A model generated the notes under the pieces. That model was not told the DNA's origin. It worked only from the letters and a program-made list of their open reading frames with translations, and did not search any database. Source: Sclerurus mexicanus (taxonomy: Eukaryota; Chordata; Aves; Passeriformes; Furnariidae). From it: a stretch of DNA of 64,000 nt. The stretch spans positions 186,001 through 250,000 of the forward strand of contig VWZF01001855.1 in the NCBI GenBank assembly GCA_013396755.1, written 5' to 3'. A program made the translations under genes and the position numbers. This document shows positions 53,255-63,360 of this stretch, piece by piece (positions within the stretch are counted from its first letter, which is position 1; each line of letters starts with the position of its first letter).

Positions 53255-53350
53255 GGAGAGGTGAGGAGAGGAGAGGAAAAAGGAAAAAGGAAAAAGGAAA
53301 AGGAAAAAGGGAAAAGGAAAAGGAAAAAGGAAAAGAAAAAAGGAGGGGGG
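53255..53350. repeat. Purine-rich satellite, GGAAAAA-type units
   Basis: Roughly 95 bases of only G and A on the + strand. It starts with GAGAGG-type units, moves to repeated GGAAAAA, GGAAAA and GGGAAAA units, and ends in AGGAGGGGGG. It creates lysine/glutamate-rich and phenylalanine/serine-rich open frames on the two strands, which are artefacts of composition. Pure purine tracts can form triplex DNA. Confidence 0.95.
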
Positions 53351-54311
53351 AACCCAAGAAAAACCTAGTTAGAAATATACAAATAATTTTTTTATTGTTC
53401 TTAGGGTTTCGCTGTGCAGATCTTTCAGTAGTTCTGCAGTTTCTCACAAAAAGCCTTTGCTAGAACACTGAACACTGACGCTATCCAAAAATCTTGTATC
53501 TTCTAAGGACAGATATAATCTCACATTCATGTAAACATTCAACTCAATTCAATACAAATCTGGGATAGAAGTTGACATCTACTTCAACCTAAATTATTTG
53601 ACTTTTACATTCTGAAAACAAGATATATTTCTCATCTTTAAAATAGAATTCAGATCCAAAGCAGAGTGTCATTAACATTAGAAATTATACAAATTTTTAT
53701 ATCCCAAAATTTATCTAACAGAAATCCATAATCAAAAGAATGATTTGTCTGTGTGAACTGAAAAGATCAAAACAAGATTGGATAAGTTCTACAAATATTA
53801 AATATCTTTTAATAGACCCATAAGTTGCCTGTTGCTTCTTTTCTCTGTTTTTCAATATTTGAAATAACCACAATAAATGCAGAAAGCCTGCAACTTCCTT
53901 TAGGGAATTTCTGTGAAGGATAGTATTTCTCTGCTGTAGAGTTAAAACATTCTAATGTTTCACATATAATGATAAAAAACATATCAGGAATGACAAAAAA
54001 TTATTTTATACAGGGAGAAAGGTAGGGCAAAGCAGTGTTTTCAGACTTCCTAGAAAAGAAACTAGTTAAAGCTCTCTGAAGGACTCTGACATTTATACAT
54101 GGGAATGAGCTGTTATCTGAAGTTTAATCTCAGATTTTTTAAAAAATAATTACCACTGCAGGGAGCAAAGAAGATACGAATAAGACACTATGTTTTGGTA
54201 GCTGGCAATTGTATCTTCACTTTTGGACTAAGGTTGTCATCATTCTGAAGCAAAGAGTTAGTTACTAGCCTGGTTTCAGAAAATTTTCTCCAGTAAAACC
54301 TACCACCACTC

Positions 54312-54359
54312 AAAAAAAAAAAAAAAAAACGGAAGANNNNNNNNNNNNNNNNNNNNNNN
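54312..54359. other. A18 run followed by a 23-base assembly gap
   Basis: Eighteen A residues (54312-54329) and the short sequence CGGAAGA are followed by 23 N at 54337-54359. Sequence then resumes with AAAAAGCTGG. The gap falls in A-rich low-complexity sequence, which explains the assembly failure. The true gap length is unknown. Confidence 0.97.
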
Positions 54360-55572
54360 AAAAAGCTGGAGAATGAAAGATCACGGTGTTTAATTTACCT
54401 GTCTAGCCCTTGAACATTTCCTGGGATTTTAGAAATGGTTGCAGACAGAAATCCATAAGGTACTGAAAACATCCATAAAACAGTAGGCATGATGTTCTGC
54501 CACATTTTGCCCAGCTGTTGGCCCTAAGTTTTCACCACGAATTTCTGGGCTGTTTTCATGTCTTTGTCCTCTTCAAGAGAAAACTTTAAAGGTGTTGATG
54601 CAAAAAGTTAGTGATTTGAGGTCAGTTTGGATTTGGTTTGAAATTGAAACATTTAGAAAACATTTACAAAAAAAAAAAAAATTCCCCGCCACATTTTAAT
54701 TTAAATTACTGTGATGAGCTCAGTGGAAATATCTAAATAACTACTTAATAAACCTATTTGTCACAACTATGTTAAAAAGAAAATATCTCTGGGACAGCTA
54801 TTCCAACCATTTTTGTGAGCTCATATACAGATTAAGGTATAAGCTCTGAGTTGAGCTTGGTTCTGTTTTTTCTTAAGGTAAAGGAGGCTTTAGAAATTTG
54901 TTGAATGAGATACAACTTAACTCGTAGGAAGGCTAAATGAAATACAATGTTCAGAGCCAACATAACACACTGACAGATCTTAGTATTCTGTCAATGACTA
55001 GGAGGAAAAGGCAGTGTGTAGGTCAGTACCCATTTTCCCAAAACAGTCACTATATTTTAGATGGAAAGGTGCCATGTGCTTTGAGTTCCATGAGTTGTTC
55101 TTTCTGCCTGTCTAGCCCAGCAATCAGGTCAGAAAACAATGTTTGTATTGTCCAGAGCTCATTTACATCTATTCACACATTTGAATGTCTGTTTCCTATT
55201 TAGATGGCATAGAGACCCTTAAGGGTCTATCCCTTCTTGTACTTAGAGTGGAGAAAGTTTGTTGCTGACCTCTCTATTACCCTACTTGGATTACATGACA
55301 TCACATTGCATTAACACAGAATGAGTACCCCATATCACTAGTCAGAGGAGGAATTGCGGAACATCACCCTGGGGCTAGGAAGAGATTTCAAACAACTACT
55401 ACACACTGTATCTCAAAGAAAGGTTTCTAATGTAAATGTTTTGTGAGAAGCAACACACCACCACTGTGGGGATTGCAAACCTCATATCTTTATCATCACA
55501 GGGCTTTCAAATGGCTTGATGATACATGTTCTTGACCACACCACTCAGCTGACCAACGACTCCAGCTACAGG

Positions 55573-55598
55573 TTAATCTATCAACTTAATCTATCAAC
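55573..55598. repeat. Perfect 13-base tandem duplication
   Basis: TTAATCTATCAAC occurs twice in direct succession, a simple slippage product with no visible function. Confidence 0.9.
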
Positions 55599-56954
55599 TG
55601 AGCTTGATTTACAGCCGCAGCATGCATTTCAACTTAGAGACAGAAAGGCTATGCACTTTACACCCATGGTTCTCCATGGATTTGATCCAATTACTTTCAT
55701 GACCCCATCTGAACTTTGAACACAAAAAGGACAAAAAGCATGCAATTATTGTGGCTATCAAGTTCCAGGAAGGCAATAAGCTGTTTCTAATTACACAAAA
55801 TGAGTGTGTACCAGGGGCAGATTCTAGGAGTAGTGAGAGAAATTTTCAGAAACTCCCAAAGTGGTGAATGTATAAGTAAGACTGCTGAGAGTCACTTTTC
55901 TGAATTAATTTTTCTTTACAAGTACAAAATTATATAGCAGGACAGGACTAGAATACATACCAATTCACTGCTTAAAGACCAGCATCAAGACTAAGTTCAG
56001 TTTTCAGACTGCCTCAGACTTCCCCTTTTTATCCTAAACAAATTAGTTAAGGCTTGTTTCATACTTTACTGAAGTTAATAAAAATAATTCCTGGTATGTT
56101 TTCAGGAACTTTGGAGTCTGAATCTTTACCCTTACACTTCTCACTTCTGTTCCCTTAACTGTATGCAACAGATAACAATTTATTGATCCTCAGCCCCTTT
56201 TCATATTTCAATAGTTTATCACGCTAAATGCCTATACAGCTCTTGGCATACTGGAAGCTCAAACATTTTGGAGACAATAAGATTAAAAATGGACATCAGT
56301 CATCTCATTTAAAAGCCACAGTGGTCCATACCAGACCTAATGTGACAAAATCTATCTTATTGTCTGTCTTAAAAGAATTGCTGGCTTTAGTCTATTAGTG
56401 GACAGGCAGTGATTTGTAAAAGCTGTAGCTACAGTTATTGTAAGACCATCTTCCTATCAGTCCCATGACAGAGATATTTTCTTGAGGTCTCATGTTCTGG
56501 ATCCAAAAACTACTTAAAGTTGAACTCTTCAGTGTCAGTGGTTTTAACTCTTGTGACTGCAGAGAAAGAGAGAAAAAGAAAAATAAAGGAAATAATTTAT
56601 GTATGAAACTATAAAATAAAATTACCAAGGTGATTATTGAGACTACTTCAAGAATTTTTTAAAGCTTCTCTTAGACTGCTCTGTGGATATGACAAGGACC
56701 AACATATACAGGACACACTAAAACATAAAGATTCATTTGAGGAAGAGAGTGTGTTTCACATCTTGAAGATAAATCTTGACTTCTATATGTCATCACTACT
56801 TAACAAGCAAAATGTTCGTGTTGCATCTTAAATACTTAAACTATAACAACTCAAATGCACAGTCACCTGATACTAGCTTATAAAAGTACTTTTAAGTGAT
56901 TTCTTTCTTTTACATGGATAACGTGTTCTTAAAGAAAGTGTGGCTTGTTGTAGC

Positions 56955-57061
56955 ACAAGAGAGGAACGTGATGTTAGCTTGCCCTCCTCTGAGTAGGGAG
57001 CAGACTAGATAACATTCACACAATCCCTTACAGCCTAGGCTGTCTTGTAACTCTATGGAAA
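56955..57061 (+). mobile_element. Possible CR1 3'-end relic, diverged
   Basis: The order of short words on the + strand (CTGAGTAGGGAGCAGACTAG, ATAACATTC, AATCCCTTACAGCCTAGGCT, GTCTTGTAACTCTATGG) follows the sense CR1 3' end. There, a pattern like GACTAGATGATCTC is followed by TCCCTTCCAACCT and TGTGATTCTATG. The match is interrupted and old, so the call is tentative. An A-tract follows it at about 57060-57069. Confidence 0.5.
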
Positions 57062-57142
57062 AAAAAAAATTACCTGTATAGCTCCTCTTACCTGGTGATT
57101 CTTGGGAAATAGGAATGGCTGTCTGGTAACACGTGTGATTTA

Positions 57143-57208
57143 AAAGGTAAAAAACAAACAAACAAACAAAAACCAAATAAAACCAACCAAAACAAACCAA
57201 GAGAAAGC
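57143..57208. repeat. (AAAC)n and A/C-rich tract
   Basis: The core at about 57151-57170 is nearly perfect AAAC repeats. It is followed by AACC- and AAACC-type sequence. It lies about 80 bases beyond the possible CR1 relic. Confidence 0.9.
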
Positions 57209-60200
57209 TATCAAAAACCACTGTTCCCTTCTTCTGGACTAAATACATTGACACAATAGAGATTATTGATCCTACCAGAATGATTAAACTACATCAAGAC
57301 ACTTATTCAAAAGCAACTCTTATTTTTCTCTGATTTTGATGATTAAAAAACCTCATTATCATTAACAATAGTAGAGTTAGATATTTAGGGTGTTTTTTTA
57401 CTGGGTTTGGATGCATTATCATCAGAAGTTTTTCATTACAAATCTCCTATTTGTTCCTCCCTGTTCAAATATCTGAAGACAGATCCACACTGTAGTCATC
57501 TCCATTTTTCACTCTATTCTATTTTTCACATACCCTATAGTAGTATACTCCTTCTGCCTACTTCCATACCTAGTAAAGCATGAACTCAAAAACTACCTGC
57601 TTAGTAATTCCTTCAGACCAATCATATCCTTTAAAAAAAAAAAATTTATAGTCTTTCCAATAGGGTTAACAACAAAAATTGCCAGTGCTGGCTTCAAAGG
57701 CTTTGGCCATTCACACTGAGCTGCTTTTCCCCAGTCTGACCTTGGGTCCATTAACCTGTGTAACCATAAGTCTTGTGTAAGTAAACTAATAACACCATTT
57801 AAGCCATGTGTATTTTTTTCTCTACTTTTATGTGTAGGTATCTTCTCCCTTCCAATTCAGTCAAAACATCACCTTCTTGAAAAGTCAACAACCATACTTT
57901 CCAAGAACTTACCAGAAAAGTTCTTAAATCAAGTTCTTTGGCAACAAGAGATTTACTTTCTCTTCTGTATATTCCATCCAGTGTTGAGCCAATAACAAAC
58001 ACCAGAGAGGGTTAGAGTAGTCATACTTGGCACACCGCAAATGTTGACCTCTATGCAGAAAAAAGAAAATCTCACTGTTGCTTGCTACTTCTCTTTTTAT
58101 CTGGAGAATTTCTTATGATGGCAGTGCACACAAATTTGTACCTGCTGCATTAGGAAGGGTGTCTCCTCACTCAAAATAATGAGAATTTATATTAGAAAGG
58201 GCTGCAGAAAAGGGTAGCCCTGTAACTAGCATCTTCTTAGCACTATATGTTGAAAGGAAAAGTATTGACTAGACAGAGAAAACAAATTATATTTTTACTT
58301 CTTATGTCAGCTATTTATGGTAAATAAGAAAGTCTAAAGCATATAAACCCTTTTGTCTCCAGTCACTGGCTTTGTTTCTTCTCCTGTAACATTTAGTTCA
58401 GCTAGCAATCCAGAAAAGATCACCTTGTGTAAAGTTTAACATGATTTCATATTCAAACAAAATTCAAATTTTGGAAAAAAAAATACTTAACTAGTGATGT
58501 GAGGAGAGCAAAGCAAGTGCATTTTTAAATATAGGATATTGAAACTAAGCTTTATAACTTTCTCACTGAGATCACAGTTGCTCCAGTGTTATTTTCCTGT
58601 CCTCAGTGGACGTTTGCCCTAAGAAAAACCTTCTCCCAGATACAATGCTGCAAATAGACAACAGAAAACACACCCAAGAATTACTGTTATTTCTCTGTCC
58701 TAGTTGGCAGTGCTGGAAATTATACAGAATTAGAGCCACAGGTTCATCAGTCTGAGAAATTGTAATAGTGATAATAGTGGTGGCTTTCCTCTGCCCTAAG
58801 GAATGACTGATGTTCTTTTTTTTTTTTTCAATTCACATACCTAAAATGATCTAGTATGTTAAATACTCCACTGATGGTTTACAAGGATAGTTCCTCAGCA
58901 GAAGGGAATTATTCTCTTTTCAACTTCATCTAAATCCACCAAGAAATATTAAGAAATGTATCTAGGAATTGAAAGATCGGTAGTTTGCTTTGAGCTCTGC
59001 TACAAAACTTTTGTCTACATTAGCATCAGACTCTGCTCATTTGAAAAGAGTAATCCTTATCCACCCCATTAGGATTCCTGAGCCTTAGTTTGTTAGTGGA
59101 GTTGACTTGCTTTGTTCAAGTACAACTCAGTTGCATCCTCTGACGTATTCTACCATTTATTGAAAATGTACTTTCTACGTTGTGATAAAATTCAGGGAAC
59201 TTCACCCTAGAAGGCTGGGACTGCACAGTTATCACATGGTGTAAAGAGACTGCTTGCGTAGGTCCAGATCATCGAGATGAGGAGACCATAATAGGAGACA
59301 TTATGGTCTGCTGCCATTCTTCTCAACCACAAAACTAGGTCACCAGAGGTGAAGGTAAATGGCAAATATGAGTCTGTGTTGTAGCTACCCTGGCAGCTCC
59401 TTTTGGTACACAACGCCTTGAAAATTTTGCTAGACAGTAAAAGAATGTTAACCAGTCCCCTTCTCTTACTCTTCAAAGTCAGCTGTTGCTTTCATAACCC
59501 TCTGACTCTCACATGAAACTGTATCATAGACATTGTTTCCACCACTCCCATGTATTTAATCTACTAGAAGTGTGAAAATAGAGTGATATATTTATATTCC
59601 TATTATAGGGCATCTAACCTTTGGGAGAAAAAAAAGACCCAATACATTGTGGTGTTCAGCTTCAAGAGGCAGGAGCCCTTGCATCTTTTTCTTCTGTGTG
59701 ATTTTGGTAAAATCACTTCAGTTCTCTGAGCCTGTTTTTTTATTTATAAATAGGGGGAATATGCCCTTATTTTATATACACACGAGAAATTTACTTAATG
59801 GCAGGTTAGAGGCATTGGTCAGAACCACTCAGCAAAGTTAAGAACTTCAAAGAGAAATGATGGATTATAACTGGAAGAGTGATAAATATCTAGAATTTCA
59901 AACTTTTATCTGGAAGCAGTCTTGTTTGCCAGATAAATTTCCAGATAATAACAATTTTAGTTTTATAATACCATTAGAGCAGCTACAAACAAAAAAAAAG
60001 TAGACAATTCTGAACTCAAGATACTCATCCAAAAGGATCTTTATGAACTTGGAAGCTTTTACCCCAGAACTTTTCTCATACAGAAAACTATGCAAATATG
60101 GTTACATCTTTTAAAACAGTAGAATAGCACCACCAATTCTTTGATGAAATATAATTTACAAGAATTCCTATCCTCTTGAATATTTTTAAAAGAAGCAGCA

Positions 60201-61250
60201 GAAAGAATTATGACATGGAGAAGATGCTGATATAATCAGCTTTCTCTTTTGAATTGCAAAACAATAATGAACAAACTCTCTGGGGTCAGCATTCTCCTTG
60301 GTGTAACTCCAGTGAGGCCCAGAATGCTGAAAACACAGAATTTGGCCAAAAGCATATTATTGGTCAGTGTATGTTTTGGTGGGCTGGTGCAGGTTTCAGC
60401 TGTCTATCAATGCAAGGTTTATGTACTATGTGTGCTCATGTCTATCTGGCAGCAAGGTGGCTAAAGAAACAGTTGATGATGTTTCTTTTCCAGTGACCCT
60501 TTGCTGGGATTTTATTATTTTCAGAGAAGGGTTCAAAAATGTGGTAATTAATTGGAATGTAAACCAAGTTTCAAATGCTACAGCTGGAACATATATCTCC
60601 CATAAGCCAATCTGAAACCCTAGCTCTGAAAATCCCTCAAATTTGGATTCTTTTCAGATCTAAATTTTATATCAAGATCCAGGTCAAGCAATACTGAAAT
60701 CTGTATTCACAAGCCAGCAAACATGTAAACTAAGTAGAGTTTGGAGTCCAGGTCAGAAAATTTCCACACTCCTCACTTAACCAACCCTTCCTCCAATAAC
60801 TAACTGGCCAGCTCTGAAGATTATTTTCCATGACTGAAGTAGCACAAAATAGTTCAGAGAGAGAAATTATCATGATGGAGGGGCTAGGGTCAACAGGTCA
60901 ATGCTCAGTGTTAAGAGGAAGGAGAGCAGTAATTGGTCAAGAAAAAGCATTTTTGCTGGATTGTGGGAACAACTTAAAATGGCTTTCCCTTTGGGATCTC
61001 AGCTGCAGTGACATTGCTGGCTGCTCAAGAAGACTCAATGTGTTTGGGTCATGGAGCTGCTTTCTGGGATGTAACAGCAGGAACCAGAGGGGAGAATAAA
61101 CCATGTGGAGGAAGGTCCTAAACATCCTGCTTTCAACTTTTGCAGAAGACAATGCAGAGCTCAGCAGATCATATAAATTCAAATTTTGCTACTTTCGGAA
61201 AACAGGATACTGGAGTAGATTAGGAAAACAAACTTCACTGTATATATTAT

Positions 61251-61299
61251 TTGTAAAAAGAGGCAATGGAGTGGCCTCTTTTTTTTGTAAAAAGAGGCA
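61251..61299. repeat. Direct repeat pair enclosing an inverted repeat
   Basis: TTGTAAAAAGAGGCA occurs at 61251-61265 and again, identical, at 61285-61299 (period 34). Between them GCCTCTTTTT at 61274-61283 is the exact reverse complement of AAAAAGAGGC at 61255-61264. The first copy can therefore pair with the middle segment, and so can the second. Origin and function are unknown. Confidence 0.9.
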
Positions 61300-61423
61300 T
61301 GAGTGGACTGAATGAAAAGGGGATGGAGAAGGGAATAGTCAAGACTTCTTAGCAATACCTAGAAAGGGGAAAAGAAAACTGATACTTCTTGATAAACAAT
61401 CTCAGGACTGAAGATTCCTTTGT

Positions 61424-61472
61424 GGTTTTTTTTTTGGTTGGTTGGTTGGTTGGTTGGTTTTGTGGGTTTTTT
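61424..61472. repeat. (TTGG)n microsatellite with flanking T/G tract
   Basis: A T-run leads into about six GGTT units at about 61436-61460, followed by TTTTGTGGGTTTTTTT. This is the reverse-strand form of the A/C-rich class. Confidence 0.92.
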
Positions 61473-62135
61473 TGCCAAAAAATGTTAAATGAAGTACAGT
61501 GGTCTTTTCTCCCTAATTTTTAAAGACTTTTTAAAAATGCAGAAAACCCCATGCACATTCCCACATACCCTTTTGCTGAGTGCTTTCAGAGCTGGTTCTC
61601 AGAAAAGAATATGCTGGAACAATCTATCTCTGGTATGCACCCAAAGAAGTCAATAAAGCAACCTGAAAGAAGAGAATTTTCCCATTTTATGTAATCTGAA
61701 ATATGCAAAATAGCCTATTGGAGAAAATGGAAAGAGGAAAGATCACCCTTCACTTTAGGTAGTTCATTTAGATTCCCTGAACAAATATTTGAATATTTGC
61801 CAGTGTAGCTCCTGGATATATTAATAATTTAGAACAAGTCATAAAGTAACATTGAGGGATAAAATAATACTATCTATAATTTGTTTTTTAATGATGTCAC
61901 TCGAGAAAAGAAACTTACAGATATATTCACCTACATTTGGCTAGTCAATGTATTTTGAATGTTCAGAGCATCACTTCCAAATGTCATAGGGTTTTCAAAA
62001 TGTAAAGCAAAAAATTATATACACATCTTTCTGAGGCACAGCATATTGCTAGTATATTAAAAAGAATACACTCAGTTTGAAAAAAGTGTAAGAGTCAAAT
62101 CTAAAATTGTGGTGAAAAGTTTACAGACCCACAAG

Positions 62136-62155
62136 AACACCTTTAAAAAGGTGTT
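62136..62155. repeat. Short hairpin, 9-base arms
   Basis: AACACCTTT and AAAGGTGTT are exact reverse complements separated by AA, followed by a T-run. The shape recalls a bacterial terminator, but in this vertebrate context it has no such meaning. Confidence 0.75.
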
Positions 62156-62254
62156 TTTTAAAAGGACTCATTTCCATAGTCGAACCAGAGGACAAGATTA
62201 CAGTGCTTGACTTTGTCAGAGCAGATTACAGTGGGAAAAATTTATGAATTTCTG

Positions 62255-62545
62255 GGATGCCCCTGCCAATGGTGTCCCCACCAGCCTGTAGGTCTGACCA
62301 GCACTGCCACCTAGTGGCAAGGTGTTCAGCACGGTGGCCCACCATCAAAACCCTACAGACCACACATCATCCATGCTGCCAAACGCTGGGGTGCCCAGCA
62401 GACAGTTCCCTCTGTTATAAACTGAGCCCAGTGACATCCATTTGTCAGTCTGGATGTGGACAAAGCCCAGAGTGCTACACATTGCAGCAGGTTCACACAT
62501 CTCCTTTGAGGAGTAAGGTAGGTCGTTATCTTCCAAGAAGGAAGT
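62255..62545. other. GC-richer patch of unknown origin
   Basis: About 290 bases visibly richer in G and C than the flanks, holding the CTCF-like site. The - strand has an open frame of 108 codons (62345-62671), which ends in a stop just before the CTCF core. I recognise no domain in it. It may be a conserved non-coding element, a relic of a mobile element or a decayed exon; the sequence does not settle which. Confidence 0.4.
62301..62320. promoter_or_regulatory. Candidate CTCF binding site
   Basis: GCACTGCCACCTAGTGGCAA agrees with the widely used CTCF motif AYAGTGCCMYCTRGTGGCCA at 17 of 20 positions, including every base of the core GCCMYCTRGTGGC. CTCF is a zinc-finger protein that sets chromatin loop and domain boundaries. 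The site lies about 15 kb after the end of RERG coding sequence, in a locally GC-richer patch (about 62255-62545). Binding is inferred from sequence alone. The core is close to palindromic, so its orientation is uncertain. Confidence 0.55.
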
Positions 62546-63360
62546 GAACGTGATATTTTTTTTTTGGTATCCAAAATGGTAACATATGGTAGCTATACAA
62601 CAAATGATCCAGTAACAGCTAAAAAAACTTTTCAACATTTTAAGTAGGGAACTACAGCCCTCTACACACAAAGTATTCCACAGACTCTGTGAACGTAAAG
62701 CAGAGAAGGAAATGGGATGAGGGAATCACATTTGAAAAATTAAAAATTGGCAAGATGCAAAAGAACTAACTGATTTAAAATAAACCAAATAAAGTTCTGT
62801 AGGGGTCCATTAAAGTTAAACACGAGAACAACACTATGTTAAAGCTTGAGGACAAAATCTGAGCCAGAACCAAGGCTTTCTGCAGTTCAAAATCAAAACC
62901 CTCCTAGTCAAGTGAAGAAATCCATAGCCCAGAGAAAATGCTGCATACAGGCACCTGTCTGAAATCCACAACCTCTTCACAGCACAAGCACACATAGCTA
63001 CTTCCAAGTGTTCTTGAATGGACATTAAATCCCTTACCACCTTACCAAGAGAAATACAATCTCAGAGCCCTCTGCTACACTCCATGAAAACTGTACTCTT
63101 TTCTAAACAGGCATTTAACTTCAGCAGTGAGGACTTAAGGTGAGGGAATTCACAGGCCAAGCCACACAAATGGATCCACAGGGAATGAGATCAACCTGCA
63201 AATGAATGAAAGATAAATTGCACCCACATCATAACTAAGACTGGATGCATGAGTGACGAAATACATCTCAAGGGAGTGCTCTCAGTGGGACATCTTCCCC
63301 AATGGAAGGGAAAGAAATGGGATCATCTACTGCCAGGACTACTTAACATGTGGAGCAAAG
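62546..63360. other. Intergenic DNA; no gene seen
   Basis: Ordinary unique sequence between the GC-richer patch and the LINE at the window end. No supported exon or RNA gene was found. Confidence 0.55.

Larger units (their letters stand above)
53351..56954. other. Intergenic AT-rich DNA with an assembly gap; no gene seen
   Basis: No exon or RNA gene was recognised. The stretch holds the N gap at 54337-54359 and a perfect 13-base tandem pair at 55573-55598. Short open frames here are treated as chance. Confidence 0.55.
57062..62254. other. Intergenic AT-rich DNA; no gene seen
   Basis: I see no exon, RNA gene or LTR. Listed separately are the A/C-rich tract at 57143, the repeat and hairpin cluster at 61251-61299, the TTGG tract at 61424 and a hairpin at 62136. 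A T-run lies near 58818-58829. Confidence 0.5.

Noticed and set aside
53168..53447. Lysine/glutamate-rich and phenylalanine/serine-rich frames on the two strands
   Set aside because: Both are produced by the purine-rich satellite.
56910..57254. 114-codon - strand frame with a hydrophobic segment
   Set aside because: The hydrophobic part is the (AAAC)n tract and the rest is the antisense of a probable CR1 relic.
62136..62162. Hairpin followed by T-run, like a bacterial intrinsic terminator
   Set aside because: The window is vertebrate nuclear DNA, with no bacterial gene nearby; a short hairpin is common by chance in AT-rich DNA.
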